64,000 nt of DNA. Source: Barthelona sp. PCE (lineage: Eukaryota; Metamonada: BaSk clade). The notes under the pieces were generated by a model. It saw only the letters and a list, made by a program, of their open reading frames with translations. It was not told the DNA's origin and ran no database searches. A program made the translations under genes and the position numbers. How positions within the stretch are numbered: position 1 is the stretch's first letter; each line of letters starts with the position of its first letter. The stretch covers positions 186,001 through 250,000 of the forward strand of contig JAUFOR010000006.1 of the NCBI GenBank assembly GCA_040285745.1, in the 5' to 3' direction. Positions 19,501 to 25,949 of the stretch are shown in pieces.

Positions 19501-21943
19501 CATCCGTAACGTGTTGTTGTCTATCGTAAAAATTCTCCTCCTCAAAATTCTCTTGCTGCTGAGCATCATCGCAAACAATCTCATCAAGAAGGCAGACCTT
19601 GCCTAATCTCATGACAAGCATGGCAAAACGATCTAATAAATTATCTACGTTGATTCTGAGTAGGTCAAACTCCAAGAAATGGGTGTGTGCACTTGTCAAG
19701 AAACTCTCGATTGCACCCTCGTTATCCCAGTGGACGTTATCCAGACCAGTATGGAAGATGCTCTCTAACCTCACAATTGAACTGGATAAAAACGGAATAC
19801 TCACCTGTGAAAGTGATTGGATGAGTCTTTTACGTTGAGAAATGACCTCGTTCACACTATTAATGAAGCTGTACTTGAGTGATTGACCCTTGGGAGTTGA
19901 GCTATCAATGTTTTGGTCGACAAAACTTTCATCACGAAGCTTCAAAAGCACTGTATCATCAAGGTTGAGTGAGACGTTGCCACTAGCCTTGCGGCGGAGC
20001 AGACTTGATGAAAAAGCATGATTAGAAATTGAATCACCAGCTAATTTGGTTTGTATTGAAGTCTCCAATTTGATAATCTTCAATAATAATTGATTGTGAT
20101 AATCAATCAAGGTCTGAGCACTCTTCTGAGAAATGATACTCTTATCAACTAACATATTAAATACCTTCATTGGTTCTTCAATTTTTTGTGTTAAAACCTT
20201 ACAATACACAAACAATGTAGAATTCGGAGTACCATTACGAATCAATGAAGCATTCTTATACGTCAAATCACGATATAAATCACCAATACGATTTAGATTA
20301 CGTTGCAACGTAGCCTGGAAATTCAATCCAATCTCTGCGATAGCACGACGTATAGTTGGCCGAATACTTAATTCTAATAGGCTTTCAATGAATTTTCCTT
20401 GGAAAGTAAGTGCATTATCATCAAGTAATTGGAAATACCCATGAATTTTTTGTACCATTTGTGTCTCAACTTGTTTAACTTTGGTTTCAGTATCGGATAA
20501 TTCATCATCAAAATAACCTGTAACATCTTTGAACGGATCTAAATGACAATCATACAGAGGTGCTATGACTTCTTCTATGACATCAAAATTAAATAAAAAG
20601 CTTACAGGGATAGCTGTTTCGCTTTGAATAAGTGGTACATATACAAAAAAGAGTTGTAATTGTTCAACAAATGAGGCAAGTTTAGAGGCAAAAAAACTTA
20701 AATCTTCCAAGACATGTGTACTAGCATAAATAGATCTTAAACGATTATCAACTGCATCTAATAAAATTTGTCTAAAAACGTTCACAACACTAATAATATC
20801 AGTAGAATGATCTCTAAAACTTAATAATGTATCTTTCTGAAGTAAAAAACTAAATTTAAATTGATCATCTTCAGTGTTGAATAAAATCGTCTTGCAGATG
20901 TATAAAAATAGATTAATACCGGAACGTAAGAGATATGTTGTGTTGTCAGACAAACTATAAAACTTAGAGTTACGTATAACATTCAAAAGTGCATGGGCCA
21001 ATTCTCCTGAACTTCTAATATTAGCACGAAGTTCATCATGGTTCTTACATAAATTATACAAAGGTGTTATGTGCTTCAATGTATCTCTGATCAGCACATC
21101 GGTAGTTGATACCTTAGTTTCAAGAAACCTCCAATTACGAAGACTTGGTGACTTAGCAAGTGTTAACAGATTAACAGCAGCACGTAACATCGTTTCATTA
21201 CGCATAGTCTCAATAATCTGTTGGAAACGATTAGAGAAAGTAAACCAAACTCCGAATTCAAATTCAGGACCGATCTTTAGGTAAGATCCACGTGACTTCT
21301 GCAGTTCATTAAGTGAATCAAGTACAGGAACTAGTAATTCCATCCATTGGTTTAAAACACTCTCGCAATCAGCAACGCATTCAGCATTCTGTAAAGCAGA
21401 AGCTGGGTTACGCAATAGACGAGACCATTTCCTGTCTGGTTTAGGTAAAATAAAGCTTAAATCAATGTTGATTTCAAAAAGAAAATCGCTTAAACCTTTA
21501 TCTGATAATCTAGGTTGCATAAAAGGTCCGATAATACTCTTGAATATGTCTACAATGGTTACTGAGGCTGAAACACTAAACATACTTAAAGATTCCATTG
21601 ATTTTTCAGAGTCAAAAACTACTTGAGTAGTTCTGAAAAATATATACCGAAATGGATGATCTTCAAACGTTACAGGGAACTCTACTAATTTATCTCGTGT
21701 GCTAGGGATAAAGAAATTAATGTAATTCTTTGCATCTGAAGACAGATTACTGCTGTCCAGCATCCTAAAGAATTCCTGAGAAACTGTCATAACCATAAAC
21801 CCTGTAGATGAGTCGTGGACAAATCTGCTTAAAGAATCACTGAAATACTCTTCCAGACACCCAATAAGCTCTGGAATTATAAAACTTGTTACAGAACCGA
21901 TTTGAACGATTCTGTCCGCCAGGAAAGAAGCGAATGTCTCCAT
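7523..21943 (-). CDS. Giant dynein-heavy-chain-like protein with degenerate motor (pseudo-dynein)
   Basis: 4,806 residues in one uninterrupted frame. The body follows dynein heavy chain order: long helical tail, linker, an AAA ring from about residue 2150, a short coiled-coil stalk at about 3450-3630 and a C-terminal domain. AAA1 aligns with its family flanks but its P-loop reads GQPNMGRES (about residue 2175) instead of GPAGTGKTE, and the Walker B stretch CFDEFNR is replaced by LILKNYVDL. AAA2 keeps a good P-loop (GGNFTGKTT, about 2534). AAA3 reads GDQGLGMTN and AAA4 has none visible. The stalk coils are joined by a few residues (HNPCLGSSG) with no microtubule-binding domain. A serine/glycine-rich insert near 1230-1400 carries a perfect IQ motif (IQRVFRGYAVRK, about 1295). 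A minus-strand TTTTTTTTCAAT initiator (21969-21978) precedes the ATG. It may be a DNHD1-like structural dynein relative rather than a motor. Confidence 0.85.
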   Translation of the reverse strand: METFASFLADRIVQIGSVTSFIIPELIGCLEEYFSDSLSRFVHDSSTGFMVMTVSQEFFRMLDSSNLSSDAKNYINFFIPSTRDKLVEFPVTFEDHPFRYIFFRTTQVVFDSEKSMESLSMFSVSASVTIVDIFKSIIGPFMQPRLSDKGLSDFLFEINIDLSFILPKPDRKWSRLLRNPASALQNAECVADCESVLNQWMELLVPVLDSLNELQKSRGSYLKIGPEFEFGVWFTFSNRFQQIIETMRNETMLRAAVNLLTLAKSPSLRNWRFLETKVSTTDVLIRDTLKHITPLYNLCKNHDELRANIRSSGELAHALLNVIRNSKFYSLSDNTTYLLRSGINLFLYICKTILFNTEDDQFKFSFLLQKDTLLSFRDHSTDIISVVNVFRQILLDAVDNRLRSIYASTHVLEDLSFFASKLASFVEQLQLFFVYVPLIQSETAIPVSFLFNFDVIEEVIAPLYDCHLDPFKDVTGYFDDELSDTETKVKQVETQMVQKIHGYFQLLDDNALTFQGKFIESLLELSIRPTIRRAIAEIGLNFQATLQRNLNRIGDLYRDLTYKNASLIRNGTPNSTLFVYCKVLTQKIEEPMKVFNMLVDKSIISQKSAQTLIDYHNQLLLKIIKLETSIQTKLAGDSISNHAFSSSLLRRKASGNVSLNLDDTVLLKLRDESFVDQNIDSSTPKGQSLKYSFINSVNEVISQRKRLIQSLSQVSIPFLSSSIVRLESIFHTGLDNVHWDNEGAIESFLTSAHTHFLEFDLLRINVDNLLDRFAMLVMRLGKVCLLDEIVCDDAQQQENFEEENFYDRQQHVTDAATRLTQRLNPATTRRSHQNTLRRMYDSENRHMTNVRSLSDLISYFETNIRSNMKVVEAILTSAGEVLNELACFVGLTSSSISDLKQDDHCSILFRDLYLCFKQIIHYSFNKFYTDFKSSKNPLFFISMQLEIPSITTNLSLAVIQKEISSMWQRVFSSLRENQFITQFFDVDSVLNKELFIPIFRTQSYFRKLGDPIQLRCSTFLDTFKWIITKQPEVELAYLEKESISSIEFEKQFDGLADVRSKLFSIPDFITFGNIKSVCLKTVAMKNALNTELTHWFDVIASFLRKKCVFVLETIIRSCEDILSSAHSDLSDLSTFHQLQHVVQKASDARIDVDLQLKDVEEGYLLLERYDTSMSHESVFYAAELFPNFRTAIAAHKVSGPLQFFAETVQKRYKSVKSQRKKEMGGGSTNASFLSSHPGSRSISRRSSLASMNSVDSFHSGVSGMSGVSGRSGLRVPSINLPGKKKRNDEEMNAAALIIQRVFRGYAVRKLMREMMSMAFSAEDAKRRGLVTQFFSAKNDDDDRSVYTALTSGTGFSMGSKRSDRTGLTGFTSFTRNTSTSMFSSFSGGTRNTLKSLASEFHHNDDILATLNAYAVFPLSRVEDVQEAFFKLVASDMFDRAMNQVEALQQNILEAKSDIIQKISQLKESISMESTRLMSMFESNALFALDLEPEETIRRANEYGVLLREIEENVKVCLSGKTVVDDLVITFPEGFKQVKEEISYAESVISFYNETNDHWKGFLLETVDSIDLNTLKEKSRSFKAKLDNLTRDRAPIVVKSPIVVLISTTLKRFFELQMVVERLSETNLTSHKFSQIVAQFGSAEFISEMNNVITSNSKLQFTVQHLISLNLIDRHKELFKLLDIFNEEDRVFNSVSTFVDRLQASTFKTTEFLGLPMFNEEQMSTIHHSIVIATDDGYDSFSQLRILADTQEHVAIGKDVGSSTLKIVDTMINMMKFFHQSVAVLQQTQSLIKKLHLIRYAVDNKVLHVSSHVYDTLVERLDSWESIYSKSKNEHFLILKFFLNFDGLSFVPNPIGDFILPNLLKECEHLADILSSDLNYICSTLPHLFFVSPIQLLDLMGAISMPGARLSDIIKDDVANSIAPGCQRVLVEGDYITAVVNVAGEVFPLVDPVSDLLDMAVTDDRCHHCNLFLEKYIPMAVKNSILTCRQNFNLKSLVDLIDQYPSQSVFVSIMIDFTQRMNQAFSHHAELRSLLKTLQNEYTDCLSRLQSMIHSVAGTLKNDSHQNAQILKLQCCLTAIVMCRDCVIAMQAEQVRSVEDSIWQHFPRFELTKDEETGSIGINILTGVITPMKYHFAIKTPVNKRMHSFFAITRNMLDFVTKLPFYHSNIAGVAVYQGQPNMGRESNCEFASYLLGCKCYTISMSRSINPKGISRLMAGASSISCTLILKNYVDLPEETQIIFDECSRYLLTSHYLKREQLELPLMTVSTDANYDGAIVMTTNQFVDKDYYWHIKLGDYDLDGFVVNYLRHQGLVCPCSVGIIVSWFIQLFSSTFSSYLNVHQIIVIFDVCCTLLRNTEYPQMSKNIEHYIREDLSFNSNNPIMLHELSLIGEVLSVYLQSSLDDTVILDIREIQPKEKTSKGQKHTPSVIDKMMNSGEPFFDGAQPTSEMTIFKQMIQKAFGKDSYCDDFSILEPISTFFAPVSERREHLMVQIDEVCLDVLNELHLTPTTSFMRVFRGLILRCILFSGSVITGGNFTGKTTLSLVLETVLSRVPMKFFHCEPNEQQARVFYVPPNCHLRHASRPIHYTFLEKNAVAIVHHDLFSKAQKESSDVHCDLTTHMKVNVVETDNILEHFNEPMKMDVDEIIVVETMDHDLVSSYGNPVVKCSSTVIDTYSIIEKFGNRCNEMFSFLDFDFVEHFGTFYGSYFDSLVKVVKDTDPEAQVAHKSLLFSLNILGGILILWNRKSILNSSNVLALSQRACLFALIWGACSGVSMDTIGIAVSHLLEIMDAEYLEYKGSTLSEDQLYDYVPCLVTGGWRSARVLLKNMYTHNRSLAYNLDFIVDVPFIFDQHIIGFAFVGSSSQLIDRSITIKLVGDQGLGMTNWFGNLFSSFIEEFDFSSVTNRVDVETISYDAMRDLVLNETVFTRFDVIKPKNSALDLGIFTFDNINIAKPELQEFLHGCLFGRICLNPAHVRAVGLGFLYYEHPSIVSENSIDRTAFKWSLNNFYPGRITDIITTLTDVILIERNGVTVETREKVVGALAAMSELLAAVVSESPFHGSKLFFEPIKAFFRGFRVILMEKSGEEKLNINLEDFKLLFMLYVSTCRPMLTLLPPDKRKEIISGLGSLSTLSRIDFSKNTFAIDLYDTESKQYSTRIFTEDDCDEFCMQLLPWNVPFVKKYSKKFTIPVCQVLQAFSVISDPHKVVRVVVNPVIADGLTFPNIEFEKCYEFAEFLHYRPIAFADALKHKEMLTSNCPTLIILSEVEYINHKERVLSDLLELMHIKGQFKIVFVCETDTVFGDFVQRKIAMFDRVTTVGIVVGSINQHLSSDVPIEVITADTVSHSYAKEERAEYMRMYEVIRNEEKQMHIHTSFPLVFQELIRLRSALSNDHISLKQNDTIPPFPDIFKGDDPVSTLRELSRKMRGVEGAKREKENEALFDHLKTHFLHFSDFNAQFDLVQVMPKVEQYARSDILSRIGLSVGFSAAMIVTRNGIEMSKIIADISAKVNKVKRMGSLITSQIDHFEVLRDQLKRDIEEKNIVIQECAQKIVSVEIQKQHNPCLGSSGEEALECSIEAMDELEEMSKNADLAREAMQTNSLELVEIEDKLEQVERELSRIVDMKPKLTSVFERFKVEFPYVGMTEVEVCYAQMQAIFHVIIVSLMDDNMYTEYIKKDNYTMFDRKLASNELLKFVPFITKYLRYKSHHSVPIICDEIVFIKIGALCSFCDVGVVPLFCPSPDHLFNVFEDISSMKLQHMQSIDDFTQTVFNNEDCMYVITISDVEQVRYWQTFLKTLGQAKKKRIMASITDKNGQMVLIPPTFRLSVVLENAGLLSSIPYMDVTFFPMSSQLPQSSLEHICAHVLFESEQVTLFNKLRHFNNRTTNEFIQCSKVLDEMELEEQADDVEIDDGLKLFDKLYNIFSAAVDLKQYEEVESYFNPYKIVARDVCVRHKVNTLSVAMFNDFISVHTQDDTFRYVNTCKRICTMATSAPVGSNSRIQNLLEVLKHYFSMVAFKIPKEQRFAAMLHNALQYQLQYHQKSKVLWDTLDRSDYMSLSAAASSLNSSHNSLRVALTITLVQTILSDVLFSKLNISVDDSVVRFFESVDASVYNEVELRFVFQQLPMTFTVMNPIEEFVFFFHVLKPYLTNLYGPVSYAVLPLLLSRFMDNASTPGQSLHVNSSAAHQMMDFSRRYDEIFGNKRIMLYTDSHDVTQYPLFNGAFLVPMAMGKFHIISLCVAHLKNKEDLFARLKPGIFVMIVISCDGLEELIDEIYELYGTEAYNDSQSRVMFAVTNNMWKVYQSKYQCPFMYFELDSDQHFGSIVSFSNALWLDVLPLVIGEVPLNLVRIGQCFSYLIGIMSYNFEKLKANIVFVFIVFSNIMEFVGLQRFTPGWVKAFAIHNSKVIGEDFGAKVGSTLAFYIMRMFEIANSDANEFLPGCPIISSTDLPKVREQFPKLQRTFGIPYSCVIGVNAPDGVPQSACAPSFLNVYNTVSGVRKLSKVIGNQLFTIGFSDSEKTVENGMRVIGQMTGRTVKPMALAMNEFVASQDSLQQPSSFLSFAMAMLKRNLEFHTAYLMKYIGAIVASKGLLQFEDDWFFATGCSYPKELNYWHLYPKNTQFFPGSILSHMLERRVEKELSAEHGMLSFSQMENRGEAVLSLLFMHSTRSFMSLRPFLNVSGKKSSIIPSFSGLSVPNNVYMSHNGQLQLNPPKNAHTVSSPNLYLSKVDIDAVPLVKPNCIFSVPKTHNVSLPQESENPYAINIYTGCSFTPNTIGFIDVMGEQMDLCDEPDRIIMLGKHVVE

Positions 21944-22476
21944 TGGCAGAAAATTCTATGCGAAAGATTGAAAAAAAAGAGAGAAAAAATATAACGTTCT
22001 AGCATTGTGCAGAACATTATATATCATTGTCTTACGCGAGTAACTGTGATTTAAGGCCATCACTACCTTGTTCAGTCCTTAAAAACATTCACTTCTCAAA
22101 CTATCCCATCTCATGCCGGCTTCTGAATTATCAGTTTTTGGTACGTAATCACCGCACATCGAACATTTTCAACTCCTTTTCAAACAGGAAATCGCATAGT
22201 TGAAACTCTTATGAGCAGAAACCAAATTGTTAACCACACAAATGAAACAGAATTTTTTCAGTTACACGCTGATTTTTTCCCACAAAAAGCCTTTTAGTGC
22301 TACACAAAGATCAGTGAAGCACAACTACAAGAAATAAATTTGCTTCCAATATACAAGTTTAATTCTTCCAAATTGAACGATCATATCGCATGTAAAGTCG
22401 CTAAAAATCACTTACACTCATCCAAAAGAGCAAAACTGCGTTTTCATTTTTATTACCTTTTCTTTTACTTTTTTTT
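21944..22476. other. Long divergent intergenic region, possible tiny spliced gene
   Basis: 533 nt between the pseudo-dynein (minus) and WBP2-like (plus) starts, unusually long for this window. Promoter-like TTCA/T-rich motifs lie at both ends (21969-21978 minus; a TTTTCATTTTTATTACC run just before 22477 plus). In between, 22113-22140 joined to 22188-22297 would give a 45-residue protein, but its presumed intron (GTACGT to AAACAG, 47 nt) lacks this genome's splice motif, so I do not call it a gene. Confidence 0.5.
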
Positions 22477-23295
22477 ATGCATCCACCTGCAGAAAAACCG
22501 ATCATCCGTGCCACGAACGCCTCGTATGTTGTGGAGGATCTTGGAGCAGGATCAGGAAATCTTTTCATATCAAACATTCGTTTGGTGATTGATATTAAGA
22601 AAGGAGACCTTGCAAATCTCATCATTCCTCTGATTAATATTCAAAATCTTGAGCTAAAAACGCGATTGATGGGCCATACGTACATATTAGGTTCGTTCCT
22701 TTCACAAAACAAGAGCTATTACTTTAGAATCATGGTGAACCCTGGTGTTGAACAGATATACAACGTTATGAACGATGCTATTCTTGCTATTCGCCGTTAT
22801 TACACTCAACCAGCATATGTTCGTGTTCCAGTTCAAGCTCCTCAACCACAACCTGCTCAACAGATGAAACCTCCAGCTGAACAGGAAGTTAAGAAATCCA
22901 AGTCGCAGCAGCCTCAACAACCTCCTCAACATCAACATCAACAACAATATCAAGTTGTCCCTAATATGCAACCAATTGTGCACGAAAATGTTACGTATGT
23001 TCCTGTTGTGAGTTATATGCCGGTTCCCCAGCAGGGTATGCACCCTCAACCGCATCTTCAACAACCTCATACTCAACAACCTAAACATCATGGTATGCCA
23101 AAATTGAATATGCAAAAATTGAAGCAAGCAACGCAAAGAGTTATGCAGCATGTTAACCAACGATTTTCAACGCCCCAGGCACAGAATGTTGGTCGTGTAT
23201 TTGTTCATCCTCAACAACAGGTTAATCCTCAGCAAGGTCAACAGCGATACAGTGCTCCATCTTCAATTCCTGTTTATAACCCGGTTCGCAAGTAA
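22477..23295 (+). CDS. WBP2-like GRAM/PH-type domain protein with Q/P-rich tail
   Basis: 272 residues. Residues about 10-105 resemble the GRAM domain of WW-domain-binding protein 2: a strand pair around NLFISNIRLVID, then LIIPLINIQNLELKTRLMG followed by HTYILG, which parallels the family's PFYLMKD...VFGANYIKG, and a closing helix GVEQIYNVMNDAI. The remainder is Gln/Pro/His-rich low complexity. Unlike animal WBP2, I find no PPxY motif in the tail, so binding of WW-domain partners as in animals is not supported. GRAM domains usually act in phosphoinositide or membrane binding. The ATG follows a T-rich tract with TTTTCATTTT, the local initiator type. The gene lies 70 nt upstream of the calcineurin-B-like gene on the same strand. 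Confidence 0.72.
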   Translation: MHPPAEKPIIRATNASYVVEDLGAGSGNLFISNIRLVIDIKKGDLANLIIPLINIQNLELKTRLMGHTYILGSFLSQNKSYYFRIMVNPGVEQIYNVMNDAILAIRRYYTQPAYVRVPVQAPQPQPAQQMKPPAEQEVKKSKSQQPQQPPQHQHQQQYQVVPNMQPIVHENVTYVPVVSYMPVPQQGMHPQPHLQQPHTQQPKHHGMPKLNMQKLKQATQRVMQHVNQRFSTPQAQNVGRVFVHPQQQVNPQQGQQRYSAPSSIPVYNPVRK

Positions 23296-23365
23296 TTATA
23301 TCTGTGAAACTGTACTGTTAATAGTTTTTTATTGTAAAAGAATTTATCACTAATTTCAAAAGTTT

Positions 23366-23866
23366 ATGGGACAAACTCTTTCTGTAAAGCAAGTCGATGA
23401 TATACATGCGCTCTCTGGGATGGATAAAAATTCCATAAATTTGTGCTATTCACGTTTCTGCGAATTAAAAAGAAGTAGTGATGATGATGGTATCTACCTT
23501 GAGGATATTCAGCAGATTCCAGTATTCAGAGACCATCCTCTCTCTTCTGAAATAATCAGAGTGCTAAAGAAGAACGAAAATGACATTTCTCTTGATTTTA
23601 TGCATCTAACCAAATACTTAGGTACATTCCAAGATTCCTCTTCTCTCAAATTCGACCAGTTACAAAGCTTTTTTCATTTATTAAATGAAGATCGTGATAA
23701 TTCTCTAAAAAGAAATGAATTATATCATATGTTAAGTGTTTTATCTAAAGACGAACTTAATGATGAGCAACGTGGTGAAATCGTAGAGTCCTTCTTCTCA
23801 TTAGTAGATCCTATCTTTTATGATGCCATATCATTTGAAGAATTTTTATCAACTTTTTTAGAATAA
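23366..23866 (+). CDS. Calcineurin-B-like EF-hand protein
   Basis: 166 residues with calcineurin B/CHP architecture. The N-terminus MGQTLS fits an N-myristoylation signal (Gly2, Ser/Thr at 6), as in calcineurin B. Four EF-hand positions can be traced: EF1 around SSDDDGIYLEDI and EF2 around KNENDISLDFM are degenerate; EF3 (NEDRDNSLKRNE) has a usable N-x-D-x-D-x-S...E loop; EF4 (VDPIFYDAISFEEF) has lost most ligands. It would be a membrane-tethered calcium-sensing or structural subunit of a phosphatase or transporter complex. The catalytic partner is not in this window. An initiator-like ATCACTAATTTC lies about 10-20 nt before the ATG. The convergent APC10 gene ends only 19 nt downstream. Confidence 0.78.
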   Translation: MGQTLSVKQVDDIHALSGMDKNSINLCYSRFCELKRSSDDDGIYLEDIQQIPVFRDHPLSSEIIRVLKKNENDISLDFMHLTKYLGTFQDSSSLKFDQLQSFFHLLNEDRDNSLKRNELYHMLSVLSKDELNDEQRGEIVESFFSLVDPIFYDAISFEEFLSTFLE

Positions 23867-23885
23867 GTAATTTTTTTTTCTTTTC

Positions 23886-24389
23886 TTAAAGCATTGTATG
23901 TAAGAAATTATGTGTTTTTTCAGGTTCCTTGTGTACTTCACCAAATATTCTAAGTTCTCTAACAATAGAATTACGACCATTTTCAAAATTTGATGGTATA
24001 ACAACTTGCAAACTTGAACATGTAATACCCTCAGTATATATCGTTACAAAACCTTTTTTGTTAACAGGACAATCTACACCCTGGCCGTATTGCATCATTT
24101 CACTGGGATGATCACCATAACGTAATAATAACACATTGGGAGAATAATCTTTATCAGAAAAAACATTCAAATACAGTGATACAGCCTTGATGGAGTAAAT
24201 GTGTGGGAGAAATATGTTAATGGAGTGCGGCATTCTTGCGTCTGACTTCCAATATGTTTGAGGATCACGATCTAACAAATTCGCTGGTAAGTGTTCTCTA
24301 TGACAAGTGCTACATGTTACAATAAAGTCCCTGATCTCTGCCCCGCATCCAATCACTGGAGCTGAAACTTCATCTATGAATTCGCCCAT
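23886..24389 (-). CDS. APC10: Anaphase-promoting complex subunit 10 (DOC domain)
   Basis: About 167 residues forming a single DOC domain: LLDRDPQTYWKSDARMPHSI matches the family's LxDxxxxTYWQSDGxxPHxI, and the C-terminus has the usual ENGRNSIVRELRIFGE (family NGRDTHMRQIKIY). APC10 helps the anaphase-promoting complex bind degron substrates and supports processive ubiquitination. The start at 24389 (MGEFIDEV) gives a family-like N-terminus. An in-frame ATG at 24458 would add 23 residues of basic/hydrophobic sequence and cannot be excluded, because a TTTCATG initiator-like motif lies upstream of it. The gene is divergent from the choline-transporter-like gene. Confidence 0.88.
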   Translation of the reverse strand: MGEFIDEVSAPVIGCGAEIRDFIVTCSTCHREHLPANLLDRDPQTYWKSDARMPHSINIFLPHIYSIKAVSLYLNVFSDKDYSPNVLLLRYGDHPSEMMQYGQGVDCPVNKKGFVTIYTEGITCSSLQVVIPSNFENGRNSIVRELRIFGEVHKEPEKTHNFLHTML

Positions 24390-24524
24390 ATAAGCAATAA
24401 AAAACCGAAACCGATCAATTCCAACCAACACAAAACCTTTGCGCTGAGAAACGTGCATTCCGGATAAAACACAGCCTGTTGTAACATGAAATTAAAGCGA
24501 AACAACTGTATTCTCATTTTCGAC

Positions 24525-24531
24525 TCATTTT
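24525..24531 (+). promoter_or_regulatory. TCA-type initiator abutting the start codon
   Basis: TCATTTT immediately before the ATG of the CTL-like gene, a second TCATTTT being at about 24514. It is the clearest example of an initiator motif (TTCA followed by pyrimidine/T-rich sequence) that recurs upstream of most genes here. Confidence 0.5.
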
Positions 24532-25923
24532 ATGTACACAACCCAACCCGTAAAGGAATCTGGTTCTCCATTGCTGTACAGCAATACAAACACACCCGTC
24601 TATGCTGATGATTCTGCTGAGCTTCCAGTTAAGAAGCGTGGCTGTACGGATATCATCTTTTCCATCATTTTCATTGCAGTTTTGATCTATTACTTCATCA
24701 ATACTGCCCAGTACTTTGATTTAGACCTTGCATTTAAGCCTAAAACAACATCTTTCAAGTTTAACGATGTTTTAAAAACTTCGTTGTGGCTTTGTGGTGG
24801 TTTTGGTATTGCTTGGCTTATCCTCCTCCGTTACCTTTCCGGAGTCCTTGTCTGGATGCTTGCTATTGTTGGAAATGGTGCTTTATATGTTGTAGGTTTC
24901 CTCGTTTACCGTAATCCTGAAACCCTAAAATTATCAAGTCAAAACGCCTTCTACCTTATGATTATCATTGAGATTGTTGCTATTGTCATTACTTTATTGT
25001 TGATTCTGCTTCGTAACAAAATTAAATTAACTATAGGACTGCTAAAGAATTCTGTTTCTGCTTTTACTTCAGTTCCTTCTGTCGTCTTTGTTTCAGTAAT
25101 CGTTGCTGCCATCATGATCTGTGCAATTCTGTATGGTGTCGTCGTTAACATCAATGCTGTTACTGCATTAAGCGCAGGGGACAGTGCCAAATTTGTCATC
25201 TTTGTTGTTTTTGTAACTGCTTGGATTGGTTTCTTCCTCAGCGGCCTCCTTCAGCTCTCTATCGGTGGTGGTATCGGACATTGGTACTTTACAAAGGATC
25301 GCACTATGGGAACACCTGGATGCTTCCGTTACCTCTTCTTTGGTCTCACTCTTCATCTTGGTACTATTGCTGTGGGTTCCCTTATTCTCGCCATTCTCTT
25401 CACAATTAGATTTATTGTTAATAAGGCTAAAAAGAGCGCTAAAGCCAAGGGTAACAAGATTGGTGCTTGTTTGTTAGGTTGTATCGCTTGTTGTTTGAAA
25501 TGCTTCGAATCTCTCATTGATTGGTTAACCAGTTATGCATATATTTTCGTTGCACTCCATGGTGAATCATTTATTTCCAGTGGTAAACGTGTTACTGCTT
25601 TGCTGAAGAAGCATTTCGATACTGCTGCTGTCAATGATGGCCTTTCTTGGTTTATCTTTACCGTTGGTAATATTTTATTAGGTGTACTCACTTATTCCGT
25701 ACTTGGAAAAATCTATGAAGATGCTACTACTTCTCAACGTATGATGGGTGCTTCTATTGTATTTGTCTTCTTATACGCACTCAGTCTTATGCTTAAACGT
25801 GTTCTTCAAGCTGTTTTTGTTTGCTTTGCTGAAGATGCCGAAGATGGTTATAAGTATACACCTGTGGAACTTCGAGCAATTATCGAAGGTTCAGATCTCG
25901 TTGTTAAGGACAATAGTGTTTAG
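24532..25923 (+). CDS. Choline-transporter-like (CTL/SLC44-type) membrane protein
   Basis: 463 residues with about ten hydrophobic segments. The C-terminal half carries the CTL signature: RYLFFGLTLHLGTIAVGSLI, then KCFESLIDWLTSYAYIFVAL with HGESF, then SSGKRVTALLKKHF, and finally VFVCFAEDAEDG. CTL proteins are multi-span membrane carriers linked to choline or ethanolamine uptake; substrate here is inferred from family only. The N-terminal cytosolic tail is short and polar. The start is tight: CTCATTTT ends directly at the ATG, so if the TCA initiator is used the leader would be about 5 nt. The downstream cupin gene is convergent, 26 nt away. Confidence 0.86.
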   Translation: MYTTQPVKESGSPLLYSNTNTPVYADDSAELPVKKRGCTDIIFSIIFIAVLIYYFINTAQYFDLDLAFKPKTTSFKFNDVLKTSLWLCGGFGIAWLILLRYLSGVLVWMLAIVGNGALYVVGFLVYRNPETLKLSSQNAFYLMIIIEIVAIVITLLLILLRNKIKLTIGLLKNSVSAFTSVPSVVFVSVIVAAIMICAILYGVVVNINAVTALSAGDSAKFVIFVVFVTAWIGFFLSGLLQLSIGGGIGHWYFTKDRTMGTPGCFRYLFFGLTLHLGTIAVGSLILAILFTIRFIVNKAKKSAKAKGNKIGACLLGCIACCLKCFESLIDWLTSYAYIFVALHGESFISSGKRVTALLKKHFDTAAVNDGLSWFIFTVGNILLGVLTYSVLGKIYEDATTSQRMMGASIVFVFLYALSLMLKRVLQAVFVCFAEDAEDGYKYTPVELRAIIEGSDLVVKDNSV

Positions 25924-25949
25924 GTCCTGTGAATATGTTAATAAATAAG

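Noticed and set aside
9935-21284. Many 60-170-codon plus-strand frames inside the pseudo-dynein gene
   Set aside because: They are antisense to a continuous 4,806-codon frame with recognisable domains and have no domains of their own.
22702-23160. 152-codon minus-strand frame antisense to the WBP2-like gene
   Set aside because: Leu/Arg-rich low complexity produced by the complement of the Gln/Pro-rich repeat.
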